A stretch of 16,007 bases of DNA from Xanthoparmelia taractica (GCA_033085395.1 JANQBS010000530.1:1-16007); one strand, 5' to 3'; counted from the first letter of the stretch, positions 1 to 9,712 are shown. Numbers and translations are program-made. Notes: generated by a model from the letters alone, not told the origin.

Positions 1-93
1 GTTGGGACGGCCCAATCAACTATCTACAGTACTGCTTGGTCCCGATGTGTATGCCTTCATGAATGAGAACACTAACCGCTTGTTCATAGATGG

Positions 94-735
94 TCAAGGT
101 TGACTCCAAGGGCACTGTCGGCAATCATGGTTGAATTTCAATGAACATCGACTGAAAAATTGTCTATAGGTCTCGAATCGGCAGAAAGCTCGGCAGAGAC
201 GATCTGATTCGCTCCTCGAGATTATTGGTTTCGGCGCATGACAACCGCTCTCGTACTCGGTTTTGATAGCAGGACGCTCTGACATGTACAACTGTATCAG
301 GATCGGAAGGGTGTTCTGCGCATAATCATCAAGGAAGAATCTGATTGTCCCATGAAGCTTGCCCAATTTTGTCGATACAGGCAACGGAAGGATTGATTCG
401 CCATGATCGCCTTGGTCCTTGATGTCCGGACTGAAGAAGTGAAGCACAGCGTCTCGTGAGAAAGGAGGATCTTCAATCTGACATAAACGCTCAATGCCCA
501 GCTCGGCCCGTATCGTCGTTGGGTCGAATATGAGACGTGCAACTTTCGAGAGAGTAGTCCTCCTATTGAGCCGAAAGACTTGATGCATACGTTGTGATGC
601 GCAGATAAGGGCATACAGAGTGTCAAAAGAGTCCATCTCTAGGAGGACCCGCTGCTGCAGCTCTGGCAATAGCAGCTCCAGTGTGCTCTGACAAGTCATA
701 ATGAACGAGTACGAAAATGGAAGAGGGAATAGCAA
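94..735 (-). CDS. F-box-like fungal protein, 3' end uncertain
   Basis: The frame encodes 213 residues. Near its start, residues about 19-60 (ELLLPELQQRVLLEMDS, then an ALICAS.RMHQVFR segment) have the pattern of an F-box-like helix bundle seen in many fungal proteins: LP-x-E/L, then hydrophobic and 'L..C..S..MH' positions. Such proteins usually act as adaptors for SCF ubiquitin ligases, but the substrate is not predictable here. Two starts are possible, Met1 (735) and Met13 (699); Met13 puts the F-box nearer the N-terminus, as is usual, and Met1 adds a short hydrophobic stretch. Residues RAFCRFETYRQFFSRC resemble the conserved middle of this fungal group. The stop at 94-96 seems early: another minus-strand frame carries protein-like residues (PLESTLTIYEQAVSVLIHEG) over roughly positions 30-125. 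Either a short intron or a frameshift joins the two, or the gene is broken. The F-box reading rests on residue pattern only. Confidence 0.55.
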   Translation of the reverse strand: MLFPLPFSYSFIMTCQSTLELLLPELQQRVLLEMDSFDTLYALICASQRMHQVFRLNRRTTLSKVARLIFDPTTIRAELGIERLCQIEDPPFSRDAVLHFFSPDIKDQGDHGESILPLPVSTKLGKLHGTIRFFLDDYAQNTLPILIQLYMSERPAIKTEYESGCHAPKPIISRSESDRLCRAFCRFETYRQFFSRCSLKFNHDCRQCPWSQP

Positions 736-1764
736 AGAGAGAAAGTAGCTGTGAAGTCTCCTTTAATATCGAAGAAGAAATCTTTGGCAAGAGTATTAGT
801 AGAAGTTGGATTGTGTGATGTTTACGAGTGTTGCATGAAGCATCGTGCACCCGCTAATACCCGTAAGTCCTAATTCGGTATGCTTAGCGTGATAGCAGAC
901 ATCACTTTCCACGCACCCAATACCCGTCTATGTTCAGGTTGTGAATACTACTCCGCTTCACCATGGCGAGTCATTTGCCCTACATTTAACGTGATCATTC
1001 TGCAATGGGGAAAGCTGAGATAAAGCGTCGACGAGCCGGAAAACGATTTCATGAAGTGGGGTTCAACTTATGGCACCAAACTTATGACACTCTGAGCACA
1101 CAATTCCCTGCTACTGAGCGGTTACAACATTGTTGAATAGCCAAGACTGGGTCAATACTCTAAGCTGATGCCAAGAATGCTCTTTGTGTCTTCACTCGTT
1201 TTAATGAGTTATTATGATAAGTGGATATATTTAAGTCGATAATACCTAAGAAGTCTAATCTCGGAAAATAAATCTTTTGGATGAGGATAGCTTACGCTCT
1301 CAACACTCCAATGGATGGAATTGCATTCAAGTCTAGGCTTCAAGCTTAAAGTGATTAGACGGTGAATAACTCTACCATGGTCTGATACACGTAAACACCT
1401 TGAAAAGCTTACGGGTGAGCGATTCAGCGGTTTGCATCACTTATAACTGAAGGCCGATCTATTATCTGTTTATAACCTTGAGCATGGATTTAGATTAGAG
1501 GATGGTCTAGAGAGTCCCCGAATAACATTTCGAACTTTTATATCTGACGGTGACCGTCTGTGGTATGTGAATTACAGGTCAAAGAGTGACTAGATCAGGA
1601 GTGATACGACCTATCTATATGTGTTGAGGAGGATAAGGCTGTCATAGGACCATTCATCTTTGTCCATTGGCTTTGCTTTGCTTGGCATAGAAACTACGGT
1701 TGAAACACTTCACTGTTGGATTGTCATATAAGTACTAATTGTAGCCGTGTTTCCACATTCCATC
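736..1764. other. intergenic, no supported gene
   Basis: About 1 kb of moderate base composition between a leftward F-box-like gene and a rightward gene. I see only short open frames with no family resemblance, no tRNA-like B box and no long repeat. It presumably contains the promoters of both divergent genes. Confidence 0.5.
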
Positions 1765-1771
1765 TATAAAA
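1765..1771 (+). promoter_or_regulatory. TATA box of the 1826 gene
   Basis: TATAAAA lies 61 bp upstream of the ATG at 1826. It is followed by a C/T-rich tract (about 1779-1825) that ends in TTCACC directly before the ATG. TATA, pyrimidine stretch and a C/A-rich start context is the usual core promoter layout of filamentous ascomycetes, and it is the main reason for placing the first exon at 1826. Confidence 0.5.
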
Positions 1772-1825
1772 TCACGCACATCCCCATTTTCTTCATCCAG
1801 ATCCTCTCTAGAGGATCTCTTCACC

Positions 1826-3067
1826 ATGCTGGGAGGTGGCTAGACCTCAGTGATCAGCCACCGGAAGAAGAGCGCTTCAATTCAGAAGAGCCTTGTCGAA
1901 CACATCACCCCCGAGATCTTGTCGATATGCGGATCCGTAGGGGATAAGGTGTCATGAACTCTATATATAGAGGCCTGTCAGAACAAGTCTGCTCTTGATT
2001 CGATTTCTTCTCTTTCAGAGCTATAGCATTCTGTTATCCCACTTACCTACACCTGTATATAAATAGCTGAATGGCTCATTACTCCAGGTCTATGCCGCCC
2101 AGGCATTGGAGTCTTCGAGCGCCGAGGCACGCCCGTGGGCCCAGCTGCTTGGTCCGGTGTGGAAGCGTCCATGAATCCAAGCCACTCATCCGCCACGAAG
2201 ATTTACGGAAGAGGGGTATGACCGCAACCACGCCCAACTCTATGGAGCGGAAGAAGGATCGATCAATGAAAATCACCGCCGGGGTCAGCCAGAGTTCTCC
2301 AACGGTAGTGCAAGAGACATAGGACATGCGAATTACTTTGAAAGCATGGGGTGCAGAGATAGAGCACGAATATCTTACGATGACGCTAATGAACGCTACA
2401 TCGCGGATTTCAAACGATGGACCAAAGAAGGGAGTACTTACTACTCCCATAGCACTGATCAACTGCTTCCTACCCAACACGCTGATTTGTCCTGTCATGC
2501 GCTAGACTTGGCTGACGCAGCACGGAGGTAACTCAGCGCTTGTCAACACTTCCGCATCTTGTTGATACTTATACAGAAACGGTTCTTTACGAAAAGACTT
2601 CGAAGACAGTTTTCCAGTCGCACATCATAGCTTGCCACAAGCTATCAAGCATTACAATTATGGGAAGGGTGCCTTTGGGGAGCACGCAAAAGCTACCGGC
2701 TGTCACAATTATCACCAGATATGTCGATCGTACGTCCCCAGGCCTTCGGCGTCATATTGTAACCCCTGCCGTATAGTACTAATAGAGATACAGGAGTGCG
2801 GTCGATGATGGCCAAAGGGACTGCTATGGTAGAAGTGTGACAGCGGGAGCTCGTCCTCATACTAGGAGCCGTAATTGTGAGCTTCCCCTACTAGGCTACT
2901 ACTCTGTATTCCCTACGACCCCTCCGCGAGAGCCAGAAGAGGAGGAAAGCAACGCTGTTCCCGCCGGCTTCACCACCCCACACATGGGAATACTGCCGGT
3001 CGAAGGCACAGCTCTGGTAATGCGAACAGCCACAGGCCGCGCGGGCCCGATCGGCGGTAGACGCTAG
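1826..3067 (+). pseudogene. four-exon gene of unknown family, apparently inactivated by C-to-T stops
   Basis: I do not recognise the family. Proposed exons: 1826-1948, 2019-2527, 2577-2729 and 2794-3067. Intron 2730-2793 is strong (donor GTACGT, branch-like TACTAAT, acceptor ATACAG). Intron 2528-2576 (GTAACT to ATACAG, 49 nt) joins frames in phase. The first intron (donor about 1937 or 1949, acceptor TTTCAG at 2018) is less certain. The joined frame is about 352 codons and reads as a hydrophilic, Asn/Tyr/Gly/His-rich protein without signal peptide or membrane segment. Recognisable stretches include SIQKSLVEHITPEILSICGS in exon 1, YDDANERYIADFKRWTKEGS in exon 2 and AIKHYNYGKGAFGEHAK in exon 3. 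The tail of exon 4 is Pro/Glu-rich. Three stops interrupt it: TAG at 1841, TAG at 2064 and TGA at 2172. Each is one C-to-T change from CAG, CAG and CGA, as RIP would give. Alternatively the true gene begins after 2175 and the upstream part is not coding. The 3' exon structure is firmer than the 5' end. Confidence 0.45.
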
Positions 3068-3813
3068 GAGCTCTAAGACTCCGCGAGCTCCAGCGGAGGC
3101 GGCGTGCGTTCGGCTGTCACAGGAAGCTGTTTTGTTGTTACCCCAAGGTTTTCGAGCGGAGGCGATAGGGACCGATGCTTTATCTATCTACAAATCCAAG
3201 CTACATGATCTTTTTATCGTTTTGGGATGTCATACGCGGGGAACCTTCTGTCATGTAGTGGAACTACTACCTTGTTGCTGCCTATTTGGCTGAAATACCC
3301 AGTGGACCTATTACTATCTTATAATCCTTCTACAGATTTATCATAGCGTCTGTTAAGGGAGACTTATTGATTATAGTCTTAAGACTCTCATGAAGACTGC
3401 AAGTGCAATAAAACTTGAATGGGTTGAGCTCTGGTCAGATTGCTGCCGTACCCACTTAGAGCAAGGGTCATGCGTGTTTCAGTCTTTTCGGGCCCGAAGT
3501 CCGTTCTGGACGTTTTCTTTCAAGCATTTCATTTTATTACAATACTCGGGCATCAGACCTGTTCTCGGCTTTCAGTTAGACACAATATCCGCTAACCGAC
3601 ACAATGTCCGCTAACCAACTTGTATCAACTCTCTTTAAGACCTTATTTGTGGTGTTCCCCTCTGTAGGAGACTGTCTTAGACTCTTCTCCTGAGTTGTTT
3701 CGTGATTTGAGCAGGGCAAGTAATTTCTTAAATAGAAGAGACTTATGCAAAGCTTAAACATATACTGAATTAAATCATCAATAATGATCCAAAGCGTCTT
3801 CTGTAGTAATATG
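3068..3813. other. intergenic, no supported gene
   Basis: Between the unknown gene and the transposon-like element. The first 100 bases are GC-rich with a small CTCCGC/GCGGAG inverted pair (about 3079-3100); composition then drifts towards A/T. Open frames at 3390-3614 (+) and 3576-3761 (-) have no family resemblance and overlap each other, so I do not call them. Confidence 0.45.
3579..3616 (+). repeat. 19-bp tandem duplication
   Basis: Two adjacent 19-base units, 3579-3597 and 3598-3616, read GACACAAT(A/G)TCCGCTAACC and differ only at the ninth base (A versus G). It looks like a simple recent tandem duplication followed by one transition. No function is implied. Confidence 0.9.
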
Positions 3814-3956
3814 TATATGTTGCATCACGCCGGTGAATCGTGCATGCCCATGGATATAACGGATATCTCTAGGGAGGATACTTTCTAGAGATACCATCAC
3901 ACTCGTCTCATAGGCAAATATCCATTAATAGAATATATCTTTCCATGAATATAACG
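3814..3956 (+). repeat. left terminal inverted repeat
   Basis: Aligns with the reverse complement of 6591-6753. Shared blocks in order: TATATGTTGCATCAC; TCGTGCAT; CCATGG; ACGGATATCT; GGGAGGATACTTTCTAG; GGCAAAT; TATATCTT; AATAT. Relative to the right copy it lacks about 20 bases after CCATGG. Weaker similarity may continue inward to about 3990. Within it, TATCTCTAG (3864-3872) and CTAGAGATA (3885-3893) form a perfect 9-bp stem with a 12-nt loop; the right copy does not keep this stem perfectly. Confidence 0.7.
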
Positions 3957-6590
3957 TTTTTTTAAATAGAAATAGTACTTAATTTCTATTACTTCTACTA
4001 CTGCTATTGCTATTACTCTACTTACAATCTTCGTCCTTATTAGTTATCTTATTACTATCGTTTATAATTAAGTCGTTTCCCTTATTAATAATCCATCTAT
4101 TTATAATACTACGTTATTATCACTTAATCTCTTTAATCTTCTAATCTTAATCGCGTATTCTATAATTCAATTAAATTCTTATAATTATTATTAAGATATT
4201 TAAATAATTAGGCGTATTATCTTAATTCGTTTTATTATAGCAGATAATAGAACACTTAATCTTTATCTTAATATATATATCGACGTATAGAATATTAAGT
4301 CTTTTAATCTCGATAGTTGTAATATATAAGAATCTTTTCGATAATACTCTTTTAGATTATATAGTAATAAAGAGTTATTAGATCGCTTAATAAAGAATTT
4401 AAGATCTTAATATCGATATAAAAGAGTAAAAGATTAAGCTTCGAAATAGAATAGTTACGATTTAATATCTTATATTTGATTCAAATTTAATAGCTATTAT
4501 AATTCTCTATAACGTTAATAAATCTTTTAAATATTCGTTTATCGTTTATAGATGCACGATCGAGTGCTAATATTATAATATTAACTTGATTCTTAAGTTT
4601 AAACATGATAATTTAATATTATTTATCGTACTATCGTTTAAATCGTTTATTAGTATATTATTAGTTAATTTGAATCTACTAACGTAGTATAGATTCTTAG
4701 ATTACTAAGTGTTATTATTTAATTTAAAGTCTATTTATATACGAAGATAATAGATCTAAATCGACTAAAAGATTCTCTTCTAGCTTATAATTAAGTGATA
4801 TAAAAAAATTAAATATCGTATTTTTAGTCTTCTCTCTCTTAAATCTTAATTATTAAGATCTATTTATTAAAAAGCGTTCGATTACTATTCTTAATAAGTC
4901 TATGCATTTAAATCTCTTAATATTCTTTCTTATATTCTACTTCTTAGATTATTCGTTTTAAGTTTAACTATCGTTAAATACGTTATTTTATAATCTTCTA
5001 ATTCACGATCTAATAAATAATTCTATTATTAATCTTATCTTCAATCTCTTAATTCTCGATCTTATTTTTATTAATCTAATATAATTTAAGTAACGTACGC
5101 TTATAATTAGATTTACGATTAAAGATTACTTCGTACGAAATAGTCTTAATAGCTTTATAAAATATACTATTAAGTTATAAAGCAATTTCTTAAAAAGAAA
5201 GAAATTAACTTTAAGTGATCTTATATCGCAAATAATATATAATAATTATATATCTCTATTGCGCCTTTTTTAAGACGCGTGATAAATATAAATTAAAGTA
5301 ATTTAGAAATATAGAATTATAGCTTTTTAGAATTTTCTAGAGAATAAAAAACAATAAATTAAAAACGATTATATATCTTAAGGCGTTAGTTTAATAAGTG
5401 CTCTTATACTCTCTCTTTCAAATAACGATCTTATTCTTTATAATATTATTAACCTATTTAATAAGATCTTAAATTTATAAAGTTCAAAAATAATTATTAA
5501 TGATCTTAATCTTATATCTTCGTATTAGTTTAAAATATATATTTTTAAATTCGAAGTTATTATCTAATTGAAGAATCTTAAAGATAATTAAGACTATAAT
5601 TTAATAATAAATATTACGAGTAATAGTAAAAATCTCTTTATTAGTTATAGTAAAAAGTATATAAAACTTATTAAAATAATTCTTTATATAACAAATTTAA
5701 ATATATATATTATTCGAAGTAGAGATTATATCGATAAGATTTATCTAAACGCGTTCGAATAAACGTATAATTACGATCGATTAAAAAGAGTCTTTAAACT
5801 TGCTATAGATCTTACGATAATAGATTTTATATATCTTAATAAGAAAGTAAATCTCGTAATTCGCGATCTTATAATACTTATTATTAATATACGTAATAGT
5901 AAAATATTATTTAATATAACCGAAACTATTATAAACTCTAATAATAATATCTTAAATAAGATTCTTAATAATTATCTCTTAATTTCGCTTAAACGTTTTT
6001 TTAGAAAATTTTTATAATTTATTATCTTTATAGATAAATTCCAATCTAATTTAAACTCGTTTCTTATTATTAATAAGATTAAGTTATTTCGAGATAAAAT
6101 TTGTTAATTATCTAATATGTCTATATCTCTAGGAGATTATTATACGCTTACGTATCTTAATCTTACGATTATTTAATATAAGATAAAAGATCTAACATAT
6201 TTTAGCGTTAAATAATTTTATCTAAATAAGAGATAATAATATAAAAGTCTTATTCTCGACTTAAGAAGATAATATGAAGTCTAATATCTTAATAGAAGAA
6301 AGATTAATCGAATATAAGGTGTAGAAATATAAAATTAAATATAATATCTATAGATAATTAATATAAAGAAAGAATTATATATTTAAAATTTTTTTATATA
6401 AATAATATAAAAATAGAAAAAGAAGGTCTTCGATATCGCTTATAAATAATATACGTATAACGAGATTAATCGATTTATTATTAATGCTATTATATAGTCT
6501 TAAAAGACGTTAATTAATATTAATAACGACGTAGAACGATAATATATTAGACTATTTCTTTATGAGTTTAGTAATGCGTCTATAGAAAAG
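3957..6590. other. AT-rich RIP block (element interior)
   Basis: About 2.6 kb dominated by A and T: sample lines 4081-4140 and 5701-5760 have 12 and 15 G/C of 60. CpA and TpG are almost absent (4381-4440 contains neither), whereas TpA and CpG-containing words persist. This is the dinucleotide signature of repeat-induced point mutation, which changes CpA to TpA on both strands of duplicated DNA during the sexual cycle. Stops fill all frames, so no gene can be called and the original product cannot be read. Confidence 0.85.
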
Positions 6591-6753
6591 CGGGATATTT
6601 ATGAGAAGATATAAGCGATTGATGAGCATTTGCCCATAAGATGGGCGTGACGACACCACTAGAAAGTATCCTCCCGATAGATATCCGTCACATTCTTCGG
6701 GGTGATGGAATAGCCATGGATATGCACGACCCACCAGGGTGATGCAACATATA
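6591..6753 (-). repeat. right terminal inverted repeat
   Basis: Inverted partner of 3814-3956, ending at GTGATGCAACATATA (6739-6753). It keeps about 20 bases that the left arm lacks, and is more GC-rich than the left arm at many aligned positions (C or G here, T or A on the left), so it looks less mutated. An open frame of 95 codons on the minus strand (6552-6839) runs through it and out of the element. It is probably chance and not a gene. Confidence 0.7.
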
Positions 6754-7242
6754 GTAGATACATCTTGGCTCATTCCCACACAAGCAGATAGAGATGGGAG
6801 GGCAAGACTCTTGGAACAATAGAAACTGTGAATGTTCATGTGCTCTCTATACCGAAGTTCTGCGTCAACGATTGATTATTGACATAATTTTCTGGCTGCG
6901 GACCACCCTGAACTGCCAGCTTCATTACTGGTCTAAATCTGCCCTCCCCCGGAGCTAATTTTGTTCGGGTAGTTTAGGCTTAGCTTCCCTCAATGGTTGC
7001 ATTGATTTTCGTACTCTAAACCCAACTATGACACTCAAATGAAGATAGTGATTTGTTAACCGATTTGCATTCACCCTTTGTGAGATCACGTCTGCATAGT
7101 ATTCTTAGCTCGACTTTCCTCCAAATTCAGTGTCATGGACATAACGAGGCTTAAGACACATCTTAAGCCCCTACCAGACTTAACATCCCGTTACAAACCA
7201 ACAATATGTATCCTGAACCAAAAGTTATTGGGTACTCTGGGC
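6754..7242. other. intergenic, 3' flank of the SRPBCC gene
   Basis: Normal base composition resumes immediately outside the right inverted repeat. I see no gene here. The plus-strand open frame from 7135 is the complement of the SRPBCC coding region plus its 3' flank and is not called. Confidence 0.5.
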
Positions 7243-7842
7243 TCAGGACCCCTCCAGTTTCCCCTCCACAAATGCCTTCAACTCGCCATTCCACTGCCCA
7301 AACCTCTTCACAAGCGTCCCCCCTACGAAAAACTTGACCGCCCAAGCCAAAGGTCCACTGAAAGTCTCATAGACATTGTAGATAGTACGTCCCCTTTCCC
7401 CATTATCCTCGTAGATCTCATGGACCCTCTCCGATCTCAGCGCCCAGTCTGGATACCCCTTTCCCAGCCAGACTACCTTGAACCCGCGTCGTGCGGGCTC
7501 ATGTAATTCGTCGAGAGCGGTCATAAGTAGCTTCATCTTGACAATTGTAGATCTGCCGCGGCCGGCCATGTCGACGTGTTCTGTGAATAAGGTACGGGGA
7601 TGTAGTCGATGGGAGTCTTTAGAACTATCCGAGATGGAGGCTCGAGGGACAAAGTTATTCCATTGGGGCCATGTTGAGGTGTCTAGAAGGGCATCTAGCA
7701 CGGGCTGAGGCCGGGCGGTGATGGTAGTTGTTGCGCGAATCGTGAAAGCGGCGCCGGACTGGGCACCCCAGTGTGGGGTTGGAATGGGAGGAATCAGTTC
7801 TGCTTTTACATTGTCATTGTTTTCGAGGGTTTGAGGTGTCAT
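7243..7842 (-). CDS. SRPBCC/START-like (polyketide cyclase-type) protein
   Basis: An intact single exon of 199 residues, the usual length for fungal stand-alone SRPBCC proteins. The helix-grip fold pattern is readable: a first strand with FTIRATTTI (residues 33-41), then a helix 'PQPVLDALLDTSTWPQWNNF' (about 46-65) with the W..W element that marks the polyketide-cyclase/dehydrase branch. A central strand follows (about 100-110, IVKMKLLMTAL), then FKVVWLGKGYPDW and a strand-and-helix end with FSGPLAWAVKFFVGGTLVKRFGQWNGELK. The last part forms the long C-terminal helix that closes the ligand cavity. Members bind hydrophobic ligands or act as cyclases or dehydrases; the ligand here is unknown. 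No signal peptide, so probably cytosolic. No metabolite-synthesis genes lie nearby. A TATA-like TATATCC (minus strand, about 7917-7923) lies about 75 bp upstream of the ATG. There is no sign of RIP damage. Confidence 0.85.
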   Translation of the reverse strand: MTPQTLENNDNVKAELIPPIPTPHWGAQSGAAFTIRATTTITARPQPVLDALLDTSTWPQWNNFVPRASISDSSKDSHRLHPRTLFTEHVDMAGRGRSTIVKMKLLMTALDELHEPARRGFKVVWLGKGYPDWALRSERVHEIYEDNGERGRTIYNVYETFSGPLAWAVKFFVGGTLVKRFGQWNGELKAFVEGKLEGS

Positions 7843-8759
7843 GACGATTGAGGACTTTGGGCTTCAGCAAACCGTGGTGACAGTACACAAAACCGATGAC
7901 GCGCTGAATTCTAGGTGGATATATTGGAGACTCGCTAGAACAGGTACGGCTAGAGGGTCTTGGCGATTCACGGTGTGATATTGCAAACGCTGCTTCACAA
8001 AGCATCGTTGAATCAGGCCTCTGTGCAATTGTGCCTGCACGACCCCTCACTCTGGATTCACCCTGTCTTCACACCCAGACATATGGTTCTTGATATACAC
8101 AAGCTTTTTATCACGACTACCCGAAGATAGTGCTGAAGTGGCTCGGAGCGATGAGGAAATTGGGCAGTTATATATAAGTGCGTCTGGAGATAAAGAGATA
8201 TGGTGTAGGGTTGTTTTGATAATGTGGACGAGGAAAGGGTAGGAGACAGAGATGAAGGAGTTGAACGGTGGAGAAGTGATCGTTTGGACGGTGAATGGTA
8301 CTAAAAACTGGGTCACCAAGCCAAATGGAAGTGAGATTCGGATGAGAGAGAGTTCATGAAATGGAGAGCGAGGGCTCGTTTTCACGAAGTGCTCGTTGGC
8401 GATGCTGAGCAGCAAATGTAAGTTCTTGACGCACAACTGCACCTCATGAAGTTCTTGAAGTCTTGCTTGGTGCTACTATATGAGAATGGTTGCAATGCTT
8501 GATCCTGACCGTTATAAGTTTCACATCTCATCAAATTTATCTATACTGACAATGACCTTTTCTTATTCGGTTTTGAGGCCCTTTCGACCCCAAACTTAAA
8601 TACTATGCATTTGCCTTACCGTTTCGTATAGCGTGGCTTCCATCAATGAAGCACAGGTCTCGGATTGCGAGGTATGAGCCTTCTAGCCGTACCTTGAGTG
8701 CGTAAATTATCGTCTGAGCCGCATTTTACGGAAGTTGTCAATTAGCCTTGCTTTATGAA
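7843..8759. other. intergenic / SRPBCC promoter region
   Basis: Upstream of the SRPBCC gene. Two minus-strand open frames (7814-8050 and 8047-8442) are present but have no recognisable domain or coding-like continuity, so I leave them uncalled. A plus-strand TATATAA sits at about 8170. Nothing else is evident. Confidence 0.4.
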
Positions 8760-8960
8760 ATGCCAAAGGCCTGTCCGGTCGGTAGGGAAACGCTTCGTTC
8801 GAGGTTACGATACCTCCAGATATATTGCGGCCCAAACGAGGGACTACACGAGGAACAGACTAAAGATTTTCTAGCAAACACCGAGCTTCGTATAGAAAAC
8901 ATGCACAACTCCATTAAATCTGGCCGCATTTCGCAGCCCATTCAACTCTATCTACTTTGA
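8760..8960 (+). CDS. small hypothetical protein or exon, 66 aa
   Basis: From ATG 8760 the frame reads 66 residues, beginning MPKACPVGRETLRSRLRYLQ and containing the strongly charged helix-like stretches EEQTKDFLANTELRIENMH and SIKSGRISQP. The composition is protein-like (amphipathic helix, few rare residues) and better than the overlapping minus-strand frame. There is no domain I can name and no clear promoter. A splice acceptor (CAATTAG, about 8740-8746) precedes it, so it could be the last exon of a larger decayed gene. It may also be a chance open frame. Confidence 0.25.
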   Translation: MPKACPVGRETLRSRLRYLQIYCGPNEGLHEEQTKDFLANTELRIENMHNSIKSGRISQPIQLYLL

Positions 8961-9082
8961 CAACAGTGATCTGGCATTATAAAACAATAGCAGTGAAACA
9001 TGGCTAGAGAAAACACGATGTGGAAGATGTTGAATTTCCGAACTGTATCTCCTTGGGATTGCCTCAACCGTATTGATAACGA

Positions 9083-9712
9083 TTATTTCTTAGAGTATGC
9101 AACCTCCGCCTCCCCTCGAGCCATCTGCACCATGTATTCCATATCCTTCAAAAAGTTCGTTGTCTCTCTCAGGATTCTTCTGATATGCTCCAGCTTTAGT
9201 CTTTCGTCGCTATCTCCCTGTGCAATCGAAGCAGCCGAGGACAGCAAGTTTCGAATCTGGCGCCCATTCAGCTCTTTGAAAGGGGAACTGCCGTACTCTT
9301 CTGTTTGTTCGTCGTCATCAAGCCAATCTACAAGTTCTTGCTTATTAGAGGTGTTATCATCTGTGAGCTACTCGACGAAGTTTCTCTAGATAGCCTTCTT
9401 TTGTTTTTCATCAAGGTCTTTATATTTAATAGCGAAGTTGACACGTGACTGCACTGCTATGTCGAAAGTTTTTAGCCGATTTTTTGTAAGAATCGAGATT
9501 CCATCGTAATATTCTAGGGCGCGTAGAAGAACTGTATCCACGTGTTAAGCGTACAAGCAAGACCCTATAGGTTATATTTGGCGTGGAAGATTCATACTGG
9601 ACACCAATGCATTTCTGTCCAGGTTGGCCGTATTGCTGGACCTAGACTCCAAAAACACGTCTGCTTCATCGCTACTCGAGCTGTCAGCCACCATGTATAT
9701 AGATTTGAAGGT
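9083..9712 (-). pseudogene. fungal AAA+ ATPase, C-terminal remnant
   Basis: Reading from high to low coordinates, the frame starts at a Walker B motif DEADVFLESR (9670 downward) and continues to NALVS. It then crosses an in-phase intron at 9597-9532 (GTATGA...CTTAAC...ATACAG, 66 nt) and resumes as LLRALEYYDGI. Next come the sensor 1 region ISILTKNR (family usually has TNR), the arginine-finger region TFDIAVQSRVNFAI, the lid element FKELNGRQIRNLLSSAASIA and a helical C-terminus ending SKK-stop at 9083. This matches the C-terminal half of the large fungal AAA+ family. TAG codons interrupt it at 9388-9386 (family expects Trp in AI-W-RNF) and at 9370-9368. No Walker A P-loop is visible upstream. 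Residues FKSIYMVAD (about 9709-9683), resembling the family's 'K.PLYMV.AG', sit directly before the Walker B, which suggests an internal deletion. Not functional. Confidence 0.8.

Larger units (their letters stand above)
3814..6753. mobile_element. RIP-degraded DNA transposon bounded by long inverted repeats
   Basis: The left end (from 3814) and the reverse complement of the right end (ending 6753) share TATATGTTGCATCAC followed by about 140 more alignable bases, so the segment has terminal inverted repeats. The interior is very A/T-rich with no surviving long open frame. Both ends abut TA, which fits the TA target duplication of Tc1/mariner/pogo-type elements, though TATA at both ends makes the exact boundary ambiguous. 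Inverted rather than direct terminal repeats argue against an LTR retrotransposon. The length of about 2.94 kb fits one autonomous DNA transposon with one or two genes. No DDE motif can be read, so the superfamily is inference. Confidence 0.6.

Noticed and set aside
2079..2498. 139-codon minus-strand open frame
   Set aside because: Overlaps exon 2 of the unknown plus-strand gene, whose in-phase introns and protein-like composition are better support; the minus frame has no splice partners. It cannot be fully excluded.
3814..6753. LTR retrotransposon interpretation of the AT-rich block
   Set aside because: The terminal repeats are inverted, not direct, and no primer-binding or polypurine tract is visible.
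7135..7506. 123-codon plus-strand open frame
   Set aside because: Mostly the complement of the clearly coding SRPBCC gene on the minus strand, with no motif of its own.
8047..8442. 131-codon minus-strand open frame
   Set aside because: Ser/Phe/Leu-rich random-looking composition, no domain, no splice or promoter support.
9000..9389. 129-codon plus-strand open frame
   Set aside because: Complement of the AAA+ C-terminal remnant; its Ser-rich run is the antisense of acidic and Arg codons.
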